A DNA stretch of 64,000 nt from NCBI RefSeq assembly GCF_035989285.1, contig NZ_CP108513.1:1240001-1304000 (forward strand), written 5' to 3'. The DNA is from Streptomyces sp. NBC_01235. GTDB taxonomy: Bacteria; Actinomycetota; Actinomycetes; Streptomycetales; Streptomycetaceae. The notes beneath the pieces are model-generated. The model had not been told where the DNA came from, did not search any database, and was given only the letters and a program-made list of their open reading frames with translations. Every line of letters begins with the position of its first letter. The stretch's first letter is position 1. The translations under genes were made by a program, and so were the position numbers. Below, piece after piece: positions 16,069-24,790 of this stretch.

Positions 16069-16106
16069 AAGTAGGGGGAACGCCCCCGTGGACCGGAGGA
16101 GCAGAC

Positions 16107-18893
16107 ATGGCACCGCCCCTCACCAGACGGACCCTTCTCCGGAGCACGATGCTCGCGGCGGCCGTCCCCGCGCTCTCCGCCACGGCGGCCACCGGCGCCT
16201 CGGCGACCGCCCTCCCGCCGTCGCCCGCCTGGTCCCTCCAGCCCTTCCCCCTCGAAGACGTCGCCCTGGGCCCCGGCGTCTTCGCCGCCAAACGGCAGCT
16301 GATGCTCGACCACGCCCGCGGCTACGACGTGAACCGACTGCTCCAGGTCTTCCGCGCCAACGCCGGCCGCTCCACGCTCGGCGCGGTCGCCCCCGGCGGC
16401 TGGGAGGGCCTGGACGGGGAGGCCAACGGCAACCTGCGCGGCCACTACACCGGGCACTTCCTCACGATGCTGTCCCAGGCGTACGCGAGCACCGGCGACC
16501 AGGTGTTCGCGGACAAGATCCGCACGGCGATCGGTGCGCTGACGGAGGTACGCGAGTCACTGCGGCACGACCCCACCGTGCTGAGCGTCGACGGCAGGTT
16601 CGGTACGGCCGTGGAGAACGTCCGCGGCTCCTACCAGTACGTCGAGCTGCCGTCCGGCGTCCTCGGCGGCGCCGCGGAGGTCACCCTCGCCGCCTGGGTG
16701 AAGCCCGCCCACGACGCCGACTGGGCCCGGATCTTCGACTTCGGCAACGACACCACCCGGTATCTGTACCTGGCCGCACGCAACGCGAGCGGCGTGCCCC
16801 GGTTCGCCCTCACCACCGGCGGGGCGGGCGGGGAGCAGGGGCTCAATGGCACCGCCGCGCTGCCCCTGAACCAGTGGAGCCACCTCGCGGTGACCATCGC
16901 CGCGGGCACCGGGACCCTGTACGTCAACGGCACGGCCGTGGCCCGGAACACCGCCATGTCACTCACCCCGGCCGCCCTCGGCACCCTCACCAACAACTGG
17001 CTCGGCCGGTCCAACTACGCGTCCGACCCCGTCTTCGCGGGCGCCTTCGGCGGGTTCGACGTGTGGTCGCGGGCGCTGACCGCCGACGAGGTCGCGGCGT
17101 TGCAGAGCGGCCGGACAGCCGGCGACCTCGCCTCCTACGCCTTCGACGAGACCTCGGGAAGCACGTTCGCGGACGCCTCGGGGCGCGCGCTGACCGCCAC
17201 CCTGCGCCGCACCTGGGGCGGGCCCAGCCACCCCGGGTTCCTCGCGGCCTACCCGGAGACCCAGTTCATCCAACTGGAGTCGATGACCGGCAGCGACTAC
17301 ACCAAGGTGTGGGCGCCCTACTACACCGCCCACAAGATCCTCCGAGGTCTGCTGGACGCCTACCTCGCCACCGACGACGACCGCGCGCTCGACCTGGCGT
17401 CCGGGATGTGCGACTGGATGCACTCCCGGCTGTCGAAGCTGCCCGAGGCCACGCTCCAGCGCATGTGGGGCATCTTCTCCAGCGGGGAGTTCGGCGGCAT
17501 CGTCGAGGCGATCTGCGATCTGCACGCGCTCTCCGGCAAGGCCGAACACCTAGCGCTGGCCCGCCTGTTCGACCTCGACAAGCTCATCGACGCCTGCGCG
17601 GCGAACACCGACACGCTCGACGGGCTGCACGCCAACCAGCACATCCCGATCTTCACCGGACTCGTGCGGCTGTACGACGCGACGGGCGAGACGCGGTACC
17701 TCACCGCCGCGAAGAACTTCTGGGGCATGGTCGTACCGCACCGCATGTACGGCATCGGCGGCACCAGCACGGCCGAGTTCTGGAAGGCACGGGACGTCAT
17801 CGCGGGGACGATCGGCGCGGCCACCGCCGAGACGTGCTGCGCGTACAACCTGCTGAAGCTGAGCCGGACGCTCTTCTTCCACGAGCAGGACCCTGCCTAC
17901 ATGGACTACTACGAGCGAGCCCTGTACAACCAGGTCCTCGGCTCCAAGCAGGACACCGCCGACGCGGAGAAACCACTGGTCACGTACTTCATCGGGCTCA
18001 CCCCGGGCCATGTGCGCGACTACACGCCCAAGCAGGGCACGACCTGCTGCGAGGGCACCGGCATGGAGAGCGCCACCAAGTACCAGGACTCGGTGTACTT
18101 CATGGCCGCCGACGGCAGCGCTCTGTACGTCAACCTCTACAGCCCGTCCACGCTCACCTGGGCCGAGAAGGGCGTCACGGTCGCGCAGAGCACCGACTTC
18201 CCGCGCGAGCAGGGCAGCACGCTGACGGTCCGTGGGCGGACCTCGGCGTTCGCGTTGCGGTTGCGGGTGCCGGCCTGGGCGACGGCCGGGTTCCGGGTGA
18301 CGGTCAACGGACGGAAGGTCAACGGGACGCCGACGCCCGGCAGTTACTTCACGGTGTCCCGGACCTGGCGGGACGGGGACGTCGTCCGGGTGGCGACGCC
18401 GTTCCGGCTGCGGGTGGAGAAGGCGCTCGACGACCCGTCCCTGCAGACCCTGTTCCACGGTCCGTTCAACCTGGTCGCTCGTAACTCCGCCACCACGTAC
18501 CTGGAGTTCGGGCTGTACCGCAACGCGGCCCTCTCCGGCGACCTGCTGCCCTCCCTCGCGCCGGTGAGCGGGAAGCCGCTGCACTTCACGCTCGACGGCA
18601 CCGAGTTCGCCCCCTTCTTCGAGGGCACCGAGGATCCGACGCACGCTTATGTGCGCAGGGCGGAACCCTGGGTGGTGTTCGGGAACAGCGACTCGGGCGT
18701 GGCCAACCCGGCGAAGCCGGACGGGACGACCCTGCTCGACGAGGTGTGGGCCGGGGCGCCGTTCCGTGGGAAGTCGGCGCTGGTGGCGCGGGTGCGGACC
18801 GTGGTGGACGCCTGGGTGACCGCCGGACTGCTCGCACAGGCCGACGGCGAGAAGGTGGTACGTACGGCACGCGGGGCGACCTTCGTGCCGTAG
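16107..18893 (+). CDS. Secreted GH127 beta-L-arabinofuranosidase-like enzyme with inserted LamG domain
   Basis: The 928-aa exported enzyme begins with a Tat-like signal (RRTLLRS then a hydrophobic Ala-rich stretch). The GH127 (alpha/alpha)6 domain starts at LEDVALGPGVF, about residue 48. A concanavalin-like LamG/laminin-G module interrupts it at about residues 155-365 (VELPSG, WSHLAVTI, NGTAVA, GFDVWSRALTADEV). GH127 resumes at FLAAYPETQF. The zinc-thiolate centre known from HypBA1 is recognisable as E575-x-C577 and the C647-C648 pair. A C-terminal beta-sandwich follows. It probably releases beta-L-arabinofuranose from plant glycoprotein glycans outside the cell. GGAGGAG precedes the ATG. Confidence 0.87.
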   Translation: MAPPLTRRTLLRSTMLAAAVPALSATAATGASATALPPSPAWSLQPFPLEDVALGPGVFAAKRQLMLDHARGYDVNRLLQVFRANAGRSTLGAVAPGGWEGLDGEANGNLRGHYTGHFLTMLSQAYASTGDQVFADKIRTAIGALTEVRESLRHDPTVLSVDGRFGTAVENVRGSYQYVELPSGVLGGAAEVTLAAWVKPAHDADWARIFDFGNDTTRYLYLAARNASGVPRFALTTGGAGGEQGLNGTAALPLNQWSHLAVTIAAGTGTLYVNGTAVARNTAMSLTPAALGTLTNNWLGRSNYASDPVFAGAFGGFDVWSRALTADEVAALQSGRTAGDLASYAFDETSGSTFADASGRALTATLRRTWGGPSHPGFLAAYPETQFIQLESMTGSDYTKVWAPYYTAHKILRGLLDAYLATDDDRALDLASGMCDWMHSRLSKLPEATLQRMWGIFSSGEFGGIVEAICDLHALSGKAEHLALARLFDLDKLIDACAANTDTLDGLHANQHIPIFTGLVRLYDATGETRYLTAAKNFWGMVVPHRMYGIGGTSTAEFWKARDVIAGTIGAATAETCCAYNLLKLSRTLFFHEQDPAYMDYYERALYNQVLGSKQDTADAEKPLVTYFIGLTPGHVRDYTPKQGTTCCEGTGMESATKYQDSVYFMAADGSALYVNLYSPSTLTWAEKGVTVAQSTDFPREQGSTLTVRGRTSAFALRLRVPAWATAGFRVTVNGRKVNGTPTPGSYFTVSRTWRDGDVVRVATPFRLRVEKALDDPSLQTLFHGPFNLVARNSATTYLEFGLYRNAALSGDLLPSLAPVSGKPLHFTLDGTEFAPFFEGTEDPTHAYVRRAEPWVVFGNSDSGVANPAKPDGTTLLDEVWAGAPFRGKSALVARVRTVVDAWVTAGLLAQADGEKVVRTARGATFVP

Positions 18894-18914
18894 GACCGGC
18901 GGACCGGCGGGTCG

Positions 18915-19688
18915 CTACGACCGGCGGCGGGGCTTGCCGCCGCCGGTTCCGCGCCGGCCGCCACCGCTCTTCGCACCGCCGCTCTTGGCACCGCCTGCCC
19001 GACCGCCCGCGCTCTTGCGGGGCGCGCCGCCCGACTGCGCCCTACCCGGCTGCCGCTCCTTCGCCGGGGCCTGCGGGGTGCGGCCCCGGGTGCTGTTGAC
19101 CGTGCGGCCGCGGACGATGCCGATGAAGTCCTCGACCAGCTCGGTGGTCGCGTCCTCGGGCCAGGAGAGGGCGACGTCCGACTGCGGGGCGTCGACGACC
19201 GTGCGGTAGGTGAGGTCGCGGCGGTGGTGGAGGCGGGCCAGGGACTGGGGCACGACCAGGACGCCGATGTTCGCCGCGACCAGCTCGATCGCGTCCTCGG
19301 TGGTCACCGGGCGCTCGAAGGCGGGCTCGCCGGGCAGCTGCTCCCAGCCGAGGACGTCGTCGAGCGGGTGCAGGACCACCTCGTCGGCAAGGTCGTCCAG
19401 GGTGATCTCCTCGGCCGCCGTGATCAGGTGGTCCTTGGGGACCACGACGACGGTCGTCTCGGTGTAGAGGGGGATCGCGCTGAACACCGTACGGTCGACC
19501 GGGAGGCGGACGAAGGCAGCGTCGGCGGAGCCGTCGCGCAAGACGTCGGAGGCCTCGGCGGGGGTCACCTGGAGGAGGGTGAGGGGCGTGTCGGGCAGGC
19601 GCTCCTGCCAGATCCGCGCCCACTTGGCGGGCGTCACTCCGGGGACGTACGCGAGCCGGAACGAGGGGGAATCCGCCGAGTCGGTCAT
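18915..19688 (-). CDS. LysR-type substrate-binding domain protein lacking the HTH
   Basis: The 257-aa protein contains only the periplasmic-binding-like effector domain of LysR regulators (LPVDRTVFSAIPLYTETTVVVV, LVAANIGVLVVPQSLARL). Its N-terminus has no winged helix. The last ~60 residues are a Gly/Arg/Lys/Ser-rich basic tail with repeats such as GGAKSGG, which could contact nucleic acid non-specifically. It is divergent from a DUF5997 gene with 58 bp between starts. This pairing is, to my knowledge, conserved in streptomycetes. Role unknown: it may sense a ligand and act through a partner. The 3' end faces GH127 with 21 nt between. Confidence 0.75.
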   Translation of the reverse strand: MTDSADSPSFRLAYVPGVTPAKWARIWQERLPDTPLTLLQVTPAEASDVLRDGSADAAFVRLPVDRTVFSAIPLYTETTVVVVPKDHLITAAEEITLDDLADEVVLHPLDDVLGWEQLPGEPAFERPVTTEDAIELVAANIGVLVVPQSLARLHHRRDLTYRTVVDAPQSDVALSWPEDATTELVEDFIGIVRGRTVNSTRGRTPQAPAKERQPGRAQSGGAPRKSAGGRAGGAKSGGAKSGGGRRGTGGGKPRRRS

Positions 19689-19746
19689 CCCGCCAGGTTA
19701 CCGGCTGTGGTCGGAGGTCTCGTCCGCGGCCGATACCCTGGACCAT

Positions 19747-20133
19747 ATGAAGTCGCAAGCGAGCACCCAGACGATGAAGGCCGCCACCGCGGCGAAGAAG
19801 CTGGGTGTGTACCTCCCCGCCACGCCCGCCGAGTTCCAGGAGGGCGTGGTCTCGCGCGCCGAGCTGAACGAGCTCCAGGCGAACCCGCCCGAGTGGCTGC
19901 GGAAGCTGCGCGAGACCGGCCCGCACCCCCGTCCGGTGGTCGCGGCCAAGCTCGGCGTCTCCATCGCGGGCCTGGCCCGCGGCGGGGTGACCGAGGCGCT
20001 CACCACCGAGCAGATCGAGGCCGTCAAGGACGCGAAGCCGGAGTGGCTGGAGAAGGAGCGCGCCGTCCAGGCCGAGGTCCGCAGGGAGACGGTCCGCATC
20101 AAGAAGCGCGACGCGGAGCGCGCCGAGTCCTGA
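19747..20133 (+). CDS. DUF5997 family protein
   Basis: The 128-aa protein is Lys/Glu/Ala-rich, with KKLGVYLPATPAEFQ near residue 17, PPEWLRKLRETGPHPRPVVAAKLG in the middle, and a charged C-terminal helix ending in KKRDAERAES. It matches DUF5997, an actinobacterial family of unknown function. The short basic segment PVVAAKLGVSIAGLARGG could be a small helix-turn-helix-like unit, but this is weak. The ATG at 19747 is preferred to upstream starts that overlap the divergent promoter. It is divergent from the HTH-less LysR-like gene, which suggests joint function. Confidence 0.75.
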   Translation: MKSQASTQTMKAATAAKKLGVYLPATPAEFQEGVVSRAELNELQANPPEWLRKLRETGPHPRPVVAAKLGVSIAGLARGGVTEALTTEQIEAVKDAKPEWLEKERAVQAEVRRETVRIKKRDAERAES

Positions 20134-20178
20134 CACACCCGGTGTCCTGACATACCCGGTGGCCTGACGCATCCGCTC
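20128..20178. repeat. Three tandem 17-bp repeats over the DUF5997 stop
   Basis: Units TCCTGACACACCCGGTG, TCCTGACATACCCGGTG and a degenerate GCCTGACGCATCCGCTC lie head to tail. The first contains the TGA stop of the DUF5997 gene and the last reaches the stop of the convergent EamA gene. Confidence 0.75.
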
Positions 20179-21082
20179 AGGTGCGCCGCGGCACGAGGAT
20201 GCTGAGGGCGTTGGCGCAGACGACGGCGGCGATGGCCGACCAGTCGAGAAGGCCGAGGCCCTGGCCGAGCCCGATCCAGCCGACCAGCGCGGCCAGCACC
20301 GGGTTGACGCTCATGAACAGGCCGAAGGCGGCCGGTGACACGTGCCGCAGGGTGAGCAGGTCGGCGAGGTAGGGCACCGCCGAGGAGAGAACCCCGGCCG
20401 AGACGGCGTAGCCGACGGCCGTGCCGGTCGGCGGCTCACGGAGCACGAGGACGACGCCGACCGGCAGGAACAGCACGGCAGAGACGGCCGCGGCGGCCGC
20501 CGAGCCCTGGGCGCCGGGGATGCGCCGGCCGACCGTGCGGTTGAGCAGGATGTACGACGCCCAGCACACGGCGGCCAGCAGGCCGAGCCCCATCCCCAGG
20601 TAGTCGGTGGAGGGCTGCGGGCGCATCAGGGTGACCGCGCCCGCCGCCGCGACGGCCGCGCAGCAGGCGTCGACCCGGCGGCGCGCGGCGGCCAGGGCGA
20701 TGGTCAGCGGGCCGAGGAACTCCAGGGTCACCGCGAGGCCGAGGCCGATGCGGTCGATGGCGGTGTAGAGGGACAGGTTCATCGTCCCGAACACCAGGGC
20801 CAGCAGGAAGACGGGTCCCCACTGGCGCCGGGTGAAGGACCGCAGGCGGGGCCGGCCGACGGCCAGCAGGACGAGCGCCGCGACGTACTGGCGGACCGCC
20901 ACGACTCCCGTGGGGCCGAGCACCGGGAAGGCGAGCGAGCCGATCGCGGCACCGGTCTGGTTCGACAGACCGCTGCCGACCATGGCCGCCACGCCCGTGA
21001 GACGCCGGTCCCGGCCCGAGCCGACGCTCAGTGACGCGGATGCAGATGCGGACGCGGGGGCGGGGGCGGGGGCGGCAGACAT
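20177..21082 (-). CDS. EamA-family (DMT superfamily) transporter
   Basis: This 301-aa membrane protein has ten predicted helices in two EamA halves (first half NQTGAAIGSLAFPVLGP, second half LLAAVCWASYILLNRTVG). It starts with a Pro/Ala/Ser repeat-rich cytoplasmic tail. Such RhtA/YdcZ-like carriers export amino acids or other metabolites. The ATG at 21082 follows GGGGGAGGA; an upstream GTG would overlap the regulator region. A LysR gene is divergent 68 bp away and probably controls it. Substrate unknown. Confidence 0.85.
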   Translation of the reverse strand: MSAAPAPAPASASASASLSVGSGRDRRLTGVAAMVGSGLSNQTGAAIGSLAFPVLGPTGVVAVRQYVAALVLLAVGRPRLRSFTRRQWGPVFLLALVFGTMNLSLYTAIDRIGLGLAVTLEFLGPLTIALAAARRRVDACCAAVAAAGAVTLMRPQPSTDYLGMGLGLLAAVCWASYILLNRTVGRRIPGAQGSAAAAAVSAVLFLPVGVVLVLREPPTGTAVGYAVSAGVLSSAVPYLADLLTLRHVSPAAFGLFMSVNPVLAALVGWIGLGQGLGLLDWSAIAAVVCANALSILVPRRT

Positions 21083-21117
21083 AGCCGGATCGTCCTCCCC
21101 CACCGGGCTTGCGCAAA

Positions 21118-21127
21118 ATGCATGCAC
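21118..21127. promoter_or_regulatory. Short palindrome in the EamA/LysR divergent promoter
   Basis: TGCATGCA, within AAAATGCATGCACC, lies in the 68-bp gap between the divergent EamA and LysR starts. It is a plausible core of the LysR binding site; low certainty because it is short. Confidence 0.3.
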
Positions 21128-21150
21128 CACGCGATCTATACGATGAAGTC

Positions 21151-22026
21151 ATGGATCTCGGGACGCGTGGGCGGGACGTGGAACTTCGGCAGCTGCGGTG
21201 CCTCGTCGCGATCATCGACGAGGGCGGTTTCACGGATGCCGCAGCCGTGCTCGGCGTCTCCCAGGCGGCCGTGTCCCGGACCCTGGCCTCGCTCGAACGG
21301 GCCCTGGGCGTAAGGCTGTTGAGGCGTACCTCCCGGGTGGTGACGCCGACCGCGACCGGGCTGCGGGTGGCGGCCCACGCGCGGCGGGTGCTCGCCGAGG
21401 TGGACACCCTGGTGCAGGAGGCGGCCTCCGGCCACACCCGGCTGAGGATCGGCTACGCCTGGGCCGCGCTGGGCCGCCACACCCTCGCCTTCCAGCGTCG
21501 GTGGACGGAGCGGCACCCGGAGACGGACCTCCAACTGGTGCGGGTGAACTCGGGCAGCGCCGGTCTCGCGGAGGGCGCCTGCGACCTGGCAGTGGTCCGC
21601 AGACCACAGGAGGACCGGCGGTTCGACGCGGCGATCGTGGGCCTCGAGCGGCGCCTGTGCGCGCTGGCCGCCGACGATCCCCTGGCCCGGCGCCGCTCGG
21701 TGCGGCTGGCCGACCTCGGTGGCCGGACGCTCCTGGTCGACCGCCGTACCGGCACCGCCACCGCCGAGCTGTGGCCGCCCGACGCCCGTCCGGCCACGGA
21801 GGAGATCCATGACGTCGACGACTGGCTGACCGTGATCGCCACCGGCCGCAGCATCGGGATGACCGCCGAGTCGACCGCCAACCAGTACCCGCGCCCCGGC
21901 GTCGTCTACCGGCCGGTGCGCGACGCCGAACCCGTCGCCGTCCGCCTGGTGTGGTGGCGCGACGATCCGCATCCCGCGACGCAGGCGGTGATCGAACTGC
22001 TCACCACGCTGTATCGCGCACAGTGA
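21151..22026 (+). CDS. LysR-family transcriptional regulator
   Basis: The 291-aa regulator has an N-terminal winged HTH (ELRQLRCLVAIIDEGGFTDA, SQAAVSRTLASLERALG, residues 9-60) and an effector-binding domain (LRIGYAWAALGRHTLAFQ, then GRSIGMTAES). It is divergent from the EamA transporter, the usual arrangement for local control. The ATG at 21151 fits family length. An upstream in-frame start (21109) would place the start inside the divergent promoter palindrome. Confidence 0.9.
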   Translation: MDLGTRGRDVELRQLRCLVAIIDEGGFTDAAAVLGVSQAAVSRTLASLERALGVRLLRRTSRVVTPTATGLRVAAHARRVLAEVDTLVQEAASGHTRLRIGYAWAALGRHTLAFQRRWTERHPETDLQLVRVNSGSAGLAEGACDLAVVRRPQEDRRFDAAIVGLERRLCALAADDPLARRRSVRLADLGGRTLLVDRRTGTATAELWPPDARPATEEIHDVDDWLTVIATGRSIGMTAESTANQYPRPGVVYRPVRDAEPVAVRLVWWRDDPHPATQAVIELLTTLYRAQ

Positions 22027-22115
22027 ACGCCCCTGAGTCGCCCTGGGGCCGTCGCTTTGACTACGATCTGGGCAGGTTCACCGACGTGGGTGTTTCGAGG
22101 TTGCTGGGGGTTGGG

Positions 22116-22508
22116 ATGGTTGCTGGTCGTGTGGTGCGCTTCGACAGCCAGCGAGGTTACGGGTTCATCGCGCCCGACGACGGCGGGGAAGACGTCTTCC
22201 TGCACGTCAACGACATGCTGATGCCCGAGTCGCAGGTGCGCCGGGGCATCGTGGTGGAGTTCGAGATCGAGGACGGCGAGCGCGGCCCGAAGGCGTCCGG
22301 GGTACGGCTCGCGCGGGGCGCGGACGGCAAGCCCCTCGCCGCCGCCGACGACGACGTGCTGTGCGATGTGCTCAGCACGGAGGAGTTCACCCGGGACGTC
22401 ACGGAGACGCTGCTCACGGCGGCGCCCTCGCTCACCGGCGAGCAGATCGTCCAGGTGCGGGCCGGGCTGGCGCAGTTCGCGAAGAACCACGGCTGGGTCG
22501 AGGGCTGA
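22116..22508 (+). CDS. Cold-shock-domain protein with C-terminal extension
   Basis: The 130-aa protein has an N-terminal cold shock domain (residues 1-68). RNP1-like KGFGFI is here RGYGFIAP, and RNP2 is DVFLHV. It binds single-stranded nucleic acid. The ~60-residue extension (LCDVLSTEEFTRDVTETLL to FAKNHGWVEG) is helical and distinguishes it from the 67-aa Csp paralogues; this longer form is common in streptomycetes. The ATG at 22116 begins the fold directly. Confidence 0.85.
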   Translation: MVAGRVVRFDSQRGYGFIAPDDGGEDVFLHVNDMLMPESQVRRGIVVEFEIEDGERGPKASGVRLARGADGKPLAAADDDVLCDVLSTEEFTRDVTETLLTAAPSLTGEQIVQVRAGLAQFAKNHGWVEG

Positions 22509-22539
22509 CCCGGCCGGCCCGGGCTCGACGCCGGGTTCG

Positions 22540-22562
22540 AGGCGGCCCCGGCCGGGCCGCCT
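22540..22562. terminator. Hairpin terminator candidate
   Basis: A 9-bp perfect stem (AGGCGGCCC / GGGCCGCCT) with a 5-nt loop lies between the convergent ends of the cold-shock gene and the SDR gene. No U-tract, as is usual in streptomycetes. Confidence 0.5.
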
Positions 22563-22583
22563 CCGCCGCCGCCCGTGCCTGCC

Positions 22584-23486
22584 CTAGCCGCCGAACCGGT
22601 GCTTCAGGAAGGCGCCGGACCAGGCCATCAGGTCGGCGGGGACGTAGTAGTCCTTCTCGTCGTTGATCGCCTCCCAGTGGGCCGCCACGTCCTCGACGGT
22701 CGCCGGACCGTCCTCGTGGACGTAACCCTGCGTCGAGGCGATGAAGAACCGTGCGAACCGGCCCGCGCCGGCGGTGTAGATCTCGCCGCTGACCGGGCAG
22801 TCCTCGTGGGCGAGGAAGGCCACCATCGGCGCCACCGCGGACGACGGCATCAGCGACTCGCTCGACTCGTCCTCGGTGCCCGCCATCCGGGTCTGCGCCG
22901 CCGGCGCGATCAGGTTGACCTTGATCCCGTGCGGTTCGCCGGCCAGCTTCGCGCTGCGGGCCAGCCCGACCACACCGGCCTTGGCGGCGGCGTACGACAG
23001 GTTGTTGTCGAGGCCGAGCATTCCGCTCGACGTGGTCAGGACGACCCGGCCGTACCCCTGCTCCACGAAGTGCGGCCAAGCCGCGCGGACCGTGTGGAAG
23101 GAGCCGAGGAGGTGGACGGCGAGGTGCCGTTCGAGGTTGTCGGCGGTGACGTCCGGCAGCCCGCCCCAGCGGATGATCCCGGCGTTGTTGACGAGGACGT
23201 CGATGCGGCCGAAGCGTTCCAGGGCGGTGCCGACGATGGCCTGGCCGCCGGCTTGTGTGGACACGTCGTTCGTGTCGGCCACGGCCTCGCCGCCGGCGGA
23301 GACGATCTCGTCGACGACCGTCTGCGCGGGGCCGGCACTGGCGCCCTCCCCTTCCATCGAGCCGCCGAGGTCGTTGACGACGACCTTCGCCCCGCGTTCC
23401 GCGAGGAGGCGGGCGTGGGCCCGGCCGATGCCCCGGCCCGCGCCGGTGACGACCGCGACGCGGCCTTCGAAACTCAACTCGCTCAT
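22584..23486 (-). CDS. SDR dehydrogenase, (3R)-hydroxyacyl-CoA dehydrogenase-like
   Basis: This 300-aa classical SDR has VTGAGRGIGRAHARLLAERG, an NNAG motif (LVNNAGIIRWGG) and the catalytic S/Y/K set (TTSSGMLGLDNNLSYAAAKAG). The segment VVNDLGGSMEGEG matches the dehydrogenase part of peroxisomal multifunctional enzyme 2-type proteins, which oxidise (3R)-hydroxyacyl-CoA. The C-terminus carries an extra ~60 residues. It is the last gene of the P450 operon, 37 nt after the P450. It could oxidise the alcohol made by the P450 or a later CoA ester. CAGGAG precedes the ATG. Confidence 0.83.
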   Translation of the reverse strand: MSELSFEGRVAVVTGAGRGIGRAHARLLAERGAKVVVNDLGGSMEGEGASAGPAQTVVDEIVSAGGEAVADTNDVSTQAGGQAIVGTALERFGRIDVLVNNAGIIRWGGLPDVTADNLERHLAVHLLGSFHTVRAAWPHFVEQGYGRVVLTTSSGMLGLDNNLSYAAAKAGVVGLARSAKLAGEPHGIKVNLIAPAAQTRMAGTEDESSESLMPSSAVAPMVAFLAHEDCPVSGEIYTAGAGRFARFFIASTQGYVHEDGPATVEDVAAHWEAINDEKDYYVPADLMAWSGAFLKHRFGG

Positions 23487-23523
23487 GTGTGACTCCTGTC
23501 GTGAAACAAGTCGGCCGGGCTGC

Positions 23524-24768
23524 TTACCAGGTGACCGTCAGTTGGTGGACGCCGTAGGCGAGGGAGTCGCCCTTGAACTCCAGCGCCTCGCGGTCGACCG
23601 CGAGGCGCAGGGTCGGGACGCGGCGGAAGAGCGTGCCGAAGACGACCTGGAGCTCGATGCGGGCGAGCTGCTGGCCGACGCACTGGTGGACGCCCCAGCC
23701 GAAGGTGTGGTGGTGCCGGGCCGGGCGGCCGAGGTCGAGCTTCTCGGGCTCGGGGAAGGCCTGCGGATCCCAGTTGCCGGCGGGCAGCGGCACGATGATG
23801 CCCTCGCCGGCCCGGATGGTCTCGCCCTCGATCTCGATGTCCTCGCGGGCGACGCGCCGCTGGCCGAGGTGCGGGATGGTCAGGTAGCGCAGCAGTTCCT
23901 CGACGGCGTTCGCGAGGAACCCCGGGTCGTCCGCGGTGCGCAGCCGCTCCAGCTGGTCTGGGCGTTCCAGGAGCAGCGCGGTGCCCAGGGTGATCATGTT
24001 GGCGCTGGTCTCGTGACCGGCGATCAGCAGCACCATGCAGAGCAACGTGGCGTCGGGCAGGGTCAGTTCGCCCGCGGTGACCCGCCCGGCGAAGTCCGAC
24101 AGGACGTCCTCGGCCGGCTCCTCCATGCGCTGCTGGAGCAGCTTGGTGAGGTAGCCGCCGAGGGCCTCCATCGCCCTGCGGTCGTCGTCGGCGGTCTTGA
24201 ACCGCTTGTTGGCGACGGCCGCGTGCTCCTGGAAGAACTCGTGGTCCTCGTACGGCACTCCGAGCAGCGCGCAGATCATCAGCGAGGGCAGCGGGAGCGA
24301 CAGCGCGGTCACCAGGTCCACCGGCTTCGGGCCGTCGAGCATCTGGTCGATGAGCTCGTCGGTGAAGCGCTGGATCTCCGGCCGCAGTCTCTCCATGCGG
24401 TTGCGGGTGAACGGGCTGGTCATGGTGCGGCGGATGCGGGTGTGCTCGGCGCCGTCGGCGTTGAAGATGGTCAGGGGGTGGTGGGGCGCGTTCTCCGCCT
24501 GGGCCCGGGTCGGGTGCGGAAAGCCGGGCTGTTTCTCGTCCGAGCTGACCCGGGGGTCGGACAGGACGGCGCGCTGTGCGGCGTGGCCGGTGACCAGCCA
24601 GGGGGTGCTGCCGTCCCAGATGCGGGCGCGGGCGACGGGCTTGCCGTCCTCGTGCAGGGCGAGCAGTTCGGCGGGCGGGGCGAAAGGGCACTTCCCCGAC
24701 CGCTCCCCCGGGTACTCGAGGTCGGGCGCGGCGACGACCGGTTCGGTGCGGGTGTCGGTCTCGGCCAT
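23524..24768 (-). CDS. Cytochrome P450 (bacterial class I)
   Basis: The 414-aa soluble P450 has the I-helix AGHETSANM, the K-helix ExxR in EELLRYL, and the heme-cysteine motif FGWGVHQCVGQQLAR. The overall form (N-terminal PFAPPAELLAL, FTRNRMERLRP) is like the CYP105/CYP107 group. A 3Fe-4S ferredoxin and an FAD ferredoxin reductase are encoded directly upstream in the same direction, providing a complete electron chain. It is probably the first hydroxylation step of the catabolic island. GGAGG precedes the ATG at 24768. Confidence 0.92.
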   Translation of the reverse strand: MAETDTRTEPVVAAPDLEYPGERSGKCPFAPPAELLALHEDGKPVARARIWDGSTPWLVTGHAAQRAVLSDPRVSSDEKQPGFPHPTRAQAENAPHHPLTIFNADGAEHTRIRRTMTSPFTRNRMERLRPEIQRFTDELIDQMLDGPKPVDLVTALSLPLPSLMICALLGVPYEDHEFFQEHAAVANKRFKTADDDRRAMEALGGYLTKLLQQRMEEPAEDVLSDFAGRVTAGELTLPDATLLCMVLLIAGHETSANMITLGTALLLERPDQLERLRTADDPGFLANAVEELLRYLTIPHLGQRRVAREDIEIEGETIRAGEGIIVPLPAGNWDPQAFPEPEKLDLGRPARHHHTFGWGVHQCVGQQLARIELQVVFGTLFRRVPTLRLAVDREALEFKGDSLAYGVHQLTVTW

Positions 24769-24790
24769 GGACTTGCCTCCGGGTGCTTAC

